Source: Desmospora profundinema (GTDB lineage Bacteria; Bacillota; Bacilli; Thermoactinomycetales; DSM-45169). From it: a stretch of DNA of 64,000 nucleotides. Where the stretch lies: NCBI RefSeq assembly GCF_031454155.1, contig NZ_JAVDQG010000002.1, positions 62,001 through 126,000 of the forward strand. The letters are read 5' to 3'. How positions within the stretch are numbered: position 1 is the first letter of the stretch; each line of letters begins with the position of its first letter. The position numbers and the translations under genes were made by a program. Shown here one piece after another: positions 60,055 through 64,000 of this stretch. The notes beneath the pieces were generated by a model. The model had not been told where the DNA came from. It did no database searches and worked only from the letters and a program-made list of their open reading frames with translations.

Positions 60055-61275
60055 ATGGTCCATCGTGGGAGAACGGTACTGTTGGCGGATATGAATGCTT
60101 TTTATGCCAGTGTCGAACAGATTCGAAACCCGGCGTTGCAGGGAAAGCCCGTCATTGTCTGCGGCGATCCGGCCCGTCGACACGGGATTGTACTGGCCGC
60201 CTCTTACGAGGCAAAGGCATTCGGGGTAAAAACGGCGATGGCTGTTTCCCAAGCCAAGGAACTGTGCCCCCAAGCCTGCTTGATCCCTCCCAGTATGAGA
60301 ACTTATATTCAGGTGTCCGTCCGCATTGTGGAACTTTTGCACCAGTTTTCCCCTCTGGTCGAACCCTTCTCCATCGATGAGGCCTTCGTGGAGATGACCG
60401 GGTGTGAAGCCTTGTTTGGCCCCGGTCCTGTTGCGGCCCGGCTCATCCAGGAGCGCATCCGGGAAGAAGTGGGTGTTCCCTCTTCCATCGGCGTAGGTCC
60501 CAACAAGTTGTTGGCCAAGATGGCGGCGGGTATGAAAAAGCCCAACGGCATCACGGTGCTCCAGGAGGCAGACGTGCCTGACCGCATTTGGCCGCTGCCG
60601 GTCAAAAAACTGTTTGGAGTAGGCGGCCGGATGACCCACCACTTTCACCGCATGGGCATTCGCACCATCGGCGATTTGGCTCACACCGATCCGGAACGTC
60701 TCGCTCACCGCTTTGGTGTCATCGGTCGGGTATTGCACCAATCCGCCAACGGTATGGACCCCAGCCCTGTAGATCCCCACTCCCTGGACGGGAGCAAATC
60801 GATCGGCCATCAATTCACTCTTCCCCGGGATTATGGAGAAGAATCAGAGATTCTGCTGGTGCTGCGCGAATTGGCGGAAGAAGTGGCCAGCCGAGCCCGA
60901 AAAGCAGGCTACGCCGGGCGAACCATCTCCCTCACCTTGAAAGGAACCGATTTTTCCTCCGTCCACCGTTCCCGGACGTTGCCGGAGCCTTCCAATATCG
61001 GCCGCCACCTGTTTACAGCCGCTTCTTCCTTGTTGGATCAACATTGGAACCACCAGCCCGTCCGGTTGGTCGGGATCACCTTGAGCAATCTGGAGACAGA
61101 CGAAGGCATTCAACTCAACCTCTTTGAAGAACGGGATAAAGAACGCCGCCTAGCCGAAACCATGGATCAGATTCGTGACAAATACGGAACAAACAGCCTT
61201 TTTTGGGCTCCCTCTCTGTTGGGGCCCAGTGTCTTCTCCGACCGAAACGGAAAGATCGGAGGTCACCGAATGTAA
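60055..61275 (+). CDS. dinB: DNA polymerase IV (Y family)
   Basis: 406 residues. LLADMNAFYASVEQ (metal Asp), GIVLAASYEAKAFGVKTAMA, PFSIDEAFVEMTG (catalytic Asp-Glu), GVGPNKLLAKMAAGMKKPNGI, and a little-finger domain after residue ~240. Low-fidelity translesion polymerase in the cytosol. The ATG at 60055 follows GGAGG; the upstream frame crosses the SOS box. Tail ends with a QLNLFEE-type clamp-binding motif around residue 355. Confidence 0.94.
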   Translation: MVHRGRTVLLADMNAFYASVEQIRNPALQGKPVIVCGDPARRHGIVLAASYEAKAFGVKTAMAVSQAKELCPQACLIPPSMRTYIQVSVRIVELLHQFSPLVEPFSIDEAFVEMTGCEALFGPGPVAARLIQERIREEVGVPSSIGVGPNKLLAKMAAGMKKPNGITVLQEADVPDRIWPLPVKKLFGVGGRMTHHFHRMGIRTIGDLAHTDPERLAHRFGVIGRVLHQSANGMDPSPVDPHSLDGSKSIGHQFTLPRDYGEESEILLVLRELAEEVASRARKAGYAGRTISLTLKGTDFSSVHRSRTLPEPSNIGRHLFTAASSLLDQHWNHQPVRLVGITLSNLETDEGIQLNLFEERDKERRLAETMDQIRDKYGTNSLFWAPSLLGPSVFSDRNGKIGGHRM

Positions 61276-61406
61276 ATCAACACAGCTTTCCCACCACCGA
61301 CATACGAAACGGAACCACTGTATGCACCATCTCGTTTTGTTGTGCACGGTCAAAGAAAAAACCCCGAAGGACGGATGCTCCGAAGTTGGAAGTGAAGGAA
61401 TTCATT

Positions 61407-61937
61407 TTAATGTGGAAACCACCAATGAGCCAAGACTGCGAAGATGGAACCCAACCAAGCCCCTACGGCCACATCCGTGGGGTAGTGCAACCCGAGATAC
61501 ATGCGGGATAAACCAACCGCACAGGCCAGAGGCAATAATACAAAAGCCAGCACCGGCGCGTTCAAAATCCAGACCATGACGATAGAAAAAGCAGCGGTTG
61601 TGTGCCCGGAAGGAAAACTGTAATCTTTCAACGGACTGGGAAAAGTATTCAGATCCGACAGCTGCAGGTACGGGCGCATCCGATGCCAAGTCGCCTTGCC
61701 CAGACGAACGACGAGATGGCTTCCAGCCAAAGCGATGAACCCTTCCATCGCCCAATTCCGGGATGGAGACGGAATCAACAGCCACCACCCCGCCAAAAAC
61801 AACAGCGTAAATCCCGCTCCCCCCAAATGGGTGACACGGGGCATCAACCAATCCATGGCGTGGCATTTCCATTGTTGGTTTACATAGCTGACCCAGCGAT
61901 CATCTACATTCTGCAATCGTGCCGCAAAACGTTTCAT
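61407..61937 (-). CDS. PAP2-family membrane phosphatase
   Basis: 176 residues, four or five helices. The three catalytic motifs are present: KATWHRMRP, PSGHTTAAF (catalytic His) and SRMYLGLHYPTDV. This is the bacterial undecaprenyl-pyrophosphate or phosphatidate phosphatase fold. A start at ATG 61937 is behind GAGGGG. Convergent with dinB across a short gap. Substrate unknown. Confidence 0.88.
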   Translation of the reverse strand: MKRFAARLQNVDDRWVSYVNQQWKCHAMDWLMPRVTHLGGAGFTLLFLAGWWLLIPSPSRNWAMEGFIALAGSHLVVRLGKATWHRMRPYLQLSDLNTFPSPLKDYSFPSGHTTAAFSIVMVWILNAPVLAFVLLPLACAVGLSRMYLGLHYPTDVAVGAWLGSIFAVLAHWWFPH

Positions 61938-62032
61938 CCCGATTATCCCCTCTTTGCCACATTCTTTCACTTTATCATACGGCCCCAATATCAAGAGCGA
62001 TTGAATCCTTTATTAACCTTCGGTAGATCCTG

Positions 62033-63121
62033 TCACTGGTCCAGTGTTTCCTCCAAAATTTGACGCCCCTCCTCCGGTGTGTACTTCCCCCAGAACCAAT
62101 CCTCGTCGATGAGGATGTCAAAGTGAAGGTGCAAACCCCGGTCATTTCCCTTGACCCCGTCACGGGTGCCCGAATTTCCCACATACCCCAACCGGTCCCC
62201 CTGTTTCACGGTATCCCCCAACCGAAGATTGGAAGAGATGCGATCCAGATGGACATAACGGGTGAGAACCCCCTTTTCATGCTGGATCCAAACCGACCTC
62301 CCACGCATCTTGTCAAAGATAAAAGGAGGCGTTTGACCGTTATGGTTGGCCGCCTTTTCCAACCACTCATTCCGTTCTTCTTCCGACATTTCTTCATAGT
62401 CATGATCCACCCGGACAACGATCCCGTCGGCTGCGGCTACAACAGGGGTGTTTGTATCAATCACCCGGCCGGAAGCGGCTGTATAGTAGTCCAACCCTTC
62501 ATGGGTTCCGTTGCGATAGGTACGTGGTGCTCCGGGAAGATGGGACCACTCGGTGCTCACCTTTGCATCGGGAACAGGGCTGGATAAAAACGATAAATAA
62601 TCCGTCATTTCTTCGGCGTTCAGGTTCCGATGGGAGAAAACGGCATCCTCAGATGGAACCACTGCTTCCACAGACGGTTCGGACACCACCGCCCTGGAAC
62701 CATCCAGCTTCACGGGTCGATTAAAGCCCACTTCCACCACTTCCACCGGAATCCAGACATCCTTTGTTTCTTTCCACAGGGGGGTGGCTTCCACCGGCAG
62801 GTATCGGTGGTTGCGGCTGAGCACCGGAGCATCACGCAACAAGCGCAGGGTAAGCGCTCCCTCGGCTATGGTCACGGTTCCCATTTCCTCATCCACTTCC
62901 GTCTGAATCCCCAATCGTTCCAGATCTTTCACCGAAAAATATAATCGGCCCTCCACTCTCTGAACCGGCAGATGCTCTCCTTCAGAAGCCTCGTTTTGCC
63001 CCTGGTACCTCGTGTCTGATGTCGGTTCCCCGGCTCGATCCGGCACTTCCGAATAAGCGACGGCCGCCAACACCAACAACATCAACAGACTGGCAGCCAC
63101 CATCACAACAGGTCTTCCCAT
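62033..63121 (-). CDS. Exported M23-family metallopeptidase
   Basis: 362 residues. N-terminal helix (residues 5-23) for export or anchoring. Residues ~45-150 look like a copper amine oxidase N-terminal-type beta domain (GRLYFSVKDLERLGIQTEVDEEMGTVTIAEG). The peptidase domain has RNGTHEGLDYYTAASG and LHLHFDIL, with the M23 His-x-His, while the first ligand motif HxxxD is HEGLD. It cuts peptidoglycan cross-bridges. GGTGAGGGG precedes the ATG. Possibly involved in sporulation, given its neighbours. Confidence 0.87.
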   Translation of the reverse strand: MGRPVVMVAASLLMLLVLAAVAYSEVPDRAGEPTSDTRYQGQNEASEGEHLPVQRVEGRLYFSVKDLERLGIQTEVDEEMGTVTIAEGALTLRLLRDAPVLSRNHRYLPVEATPLWKETKDVWIPVEVVEVGFNRPVKLDGSRAVVSEPSVEAVVPSEDAVFSHRNLNAEEMTDYLSFLSSPVPDAKVSTEWSHLPGAPRTYRNGTHEGLDYYTAASGRVIDTNTPVVAAADGIVVRVDHDYEEMSEEERNEWLEKAANHNGQTPPFIFDKMRGRSVWIQHEKGVLTRYVHLDRISSNLRLGDTVKQGDRLGYVGNSGTRDGVKGNDRGLHLHFDILIDEDWFWGKYTPEEGRQILEETLDQ

Positions 63122-63336
63122 GGCTCTCCCCTCACCTGATCTTCACTGTTTTATCATTGTATCATGGACAAACAAAGAAAAAAGACACAGTTTTCACTGC
63201 TCCATCAGAAGGAGATTAATGCCGTTCCAACGATAGAGGGGTAGGGATATCGGAGTACCTCGGACCGGGATCTTTTTGGTTCATCATGTATAAGCAATGG
63301 TTGCAACCTCCATATTAATCGTTGGAGGTGTCAAAC

Positions 63337-63534
63337 ATGAACCTGGCTGTACACGAAGCAGCGGAAGTCCATGAATTGTTGATGTTTAAGAATTGCTGTG
63401 CCGCCAAAGCGGGCATGATGCAAAACATGGTCCAAGATCCACAGTTGAAAGCATTGATTCAACAAGATTTACAAACCGGGCGACAACACATTCAACAACT
63501 TCAAGGATTGTTGTCCAACGCACAAGTTCAATAA
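63337..63534 (+). CDS. Small CotF-related spore coat-like protein
   Basis: 65 residues from ATG 63337 behind GGAGG. LAVHEAAEVHELLMFKNCCAAKAGMMQNMVQDPQLKALI (quoted in part) is the N-terminal helical hairpin of CotF-like proteins, with a CC pair. Followed after 14 bases by a second, longer member of the family; the two are probably co-transcribed in the mother cell. Confidence 0.8.
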   Translation: MNLAVHEAAEVHELLMFKNCCAAKAGMMQNMVQDPQLKALIQQDLQTGRQHIQQLQGLLSNAQVQ

Positions 63535-63548
63535 AGGAGGGGACAACA

Positions 63549-63845
63549 ATGAACCCGATGGGACAGATGCAAAACGGGGCCTTGCCTGCCATGAACGACG
63601 ATATGATTGCCGCTGATTTCTTAGTGAGCGCAAAAACCGCTGTTCGCAACAGCGCTTACGCATTGACGGAGGCATCCACTCCCGAAGTCCGGCAGGCCAT
63701 TCAACAACAGCTAAATGATGCGATCCATATGCATGAGCAGGTTTTTCGATACATGGAAGGAAAAGGACTGTACAATCCCAAAGATTTCTCCAAACAGATC
63801 CAGGTCGATCTGCAAGCGGCCAATCAGGTCATGCAGCAACAGTGA
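63549..63845 (+). CDS. CotF-family spore coat protein
   Basis: 98 residues. MIAADFLVSAKTAVRNSAYALTEASTPEVRQAIQQQL and HMHEQVFRYMEGKGLYNPKDF are typical of the CotF/YhcQ-like coat family (four-helix bundle). GGAGG before the ATG. Ends with a terminator and then a convergent tRNA gene. Confidence 0.88.
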   Translation: MNPMGQMQNGALPAMNDDMIAADFLVSAKTAVRNSAYALTEASTPEVRQAIQQQLNDAIHMHEQVFRYMEGKGLYNPKDFSKQIQVDLQAANQVMQQQ

Positions 63846-63855
63846 GCTATAAGAG

Positions 63856-63878
63856 GCTGCCTGGAGGCAGCTTTTTTT
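63856..63878 (+). terminator. Terminator of the CotF-like operon
   Basis: GCTGCC/GGCAGC stem (63856-63861 with 63866-63871) then TTTTTTT. Confidence 0.88.
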
Positions 63879-63890
63879 ATGGATATAAAC

Positions 63891-63920
63891 AAAAAAACCC
63901 TTGATAAAAATCAAGAGTTT
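63891..63920 (-). terminator. Terminator of tRNA-Val
   Basis: AACTCTTGAT/ATCAAGGGTT stem on the minus strand followed by TTTTTT, two bases past the tRNA end. Confidence 0.8.
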
Positions 63921-63922
63921 CG

Positions 63923-63997
63923 TGGTGGGCAGTACTGGGATCGAACCAGTGACCTCTACCGTGTCAAGGTAGCGCTCTCCCCCTGAGCTAACTGCCC
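63923..63997 (-). tRNA. tRNA-Val (anticodon GAC)
   Basis: 75 bases with encoded CCA. Acceptor GGGCAGT/ACTGCCC, anticodon stem CTACC/GGTAG around loop TTGACAC, T-loop GTTCGATCC. Anticodon GAC reads valine codons GUC and GUU. Confidence 0.96.
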
Positions 63998-64000
63998 ACA

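Noticed and set aside
1-64000. CRISPR array or prophage
   Set aside because: No regularly spaced direct repeats, integrase, terminase or structural phage genes were seen.

Overview
The window reads as chromosomal DNA of an endospore-forming member of the Bacillales. GC content is moderate (a little above 50% by eye) and GTG or TTG starts with strong GGAGG ribosome sites are common. Several blocks match gene neighbourhoods I know from Bacillus subtilis (yngE-HA, ylbO/ylbP/panE, ylaH/ylaI/ylaJ, speA/yktB, cotJABC, odhAB, treA/treR, the SR1P peptide). Spore genes (cotJABC, CotF-like proteins, a YhcN/YlaJ lipoprotein, an RsfA-type regulator) confirm a spore former. The protein divergence suggests a Thermoactinomycetaceae-like lineage rather than Bacillus itself; that placement is inference.

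Layout. 1-6.5 kb: start of an MFS transporter, ketopantoate reductase, and a five-gene methylcrotonyl-CoA (leucine) degradation operon. 7-11.9 kb: YlbP acetyltransferase, YlbO regulator, a crotonase-fold enzyme, a DUF2626 protein preceded by a hairpin-rich non-coding stretch, a MidA-type methyltransferase, cysK and a rhodanese. 12.3-19.3 kb: thiol-redox genes (two TlpA/ResA-type thioredoxins and CcdA), then a copper block (ferredoxin-like protein, His-rich secreted protein, CopA, CopZ, CsoR) with a CsoR operator lying between the -35 and -10 of the copZ promoter. 19.7-28.2 kb: Na+/alanine symporter, a SNARE-associated (VTT) membrane protein, BluB, uracil-DNA glycosylase and odhAB. 28.6-34.7 kb: a lytic transglycosylase, then a two-component system and three-gene ABC exporter laid out like the linearmycin-resistance LnrJK/LnrLMN system, and tRNA-Ala. 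34.8-43.3 kb: a metallo-hydrolase, the yla genes, endonuclease IV, a GDPD phosphodiesterase, a HesB-like protein, a COG2231 HhH protein, a fumarylacetoacetase-family enzyme and leucyl aminopeptidase. 43.5-49.6 kb: yktB, speA, an AT-richer island, cotJCBA and a HAD phosphatase. 49.6-58.2 kb: an iron- or phosphonate-type ABC importer, SR1P, and a trehalose PTS operon with operators and cre sites. 58.2-64 kb: DUF3055, GAF and DUF1885 proteins, dinB with an SOS box, a PAP2 phosphatase, an M23 peptidase, two CotF-like genes and tRNA-Val.

The most unusual item is the island at about 46.0-47.2 kb. It encodes a 247-residue secreted precursor whose last ~62 residues hold ten cysteines. That architecture resembles halocin C8, where one precursor carries an N-terminal immunity part and a C-terminal ten-cysteine bacteriocin. 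A small three-helix membrane protein gene lies just upstream. Other points worth checking are a hairpin-rich non-coding stretch at 9.2-9.46 kb, a structured non-coding block at 6.5-6.96 kb, a duplicated 5' leader before the rhodanese gene, and a glucose-type (C-B order) PTS permease paired with a trehalose-6-phosphate hydrolase.
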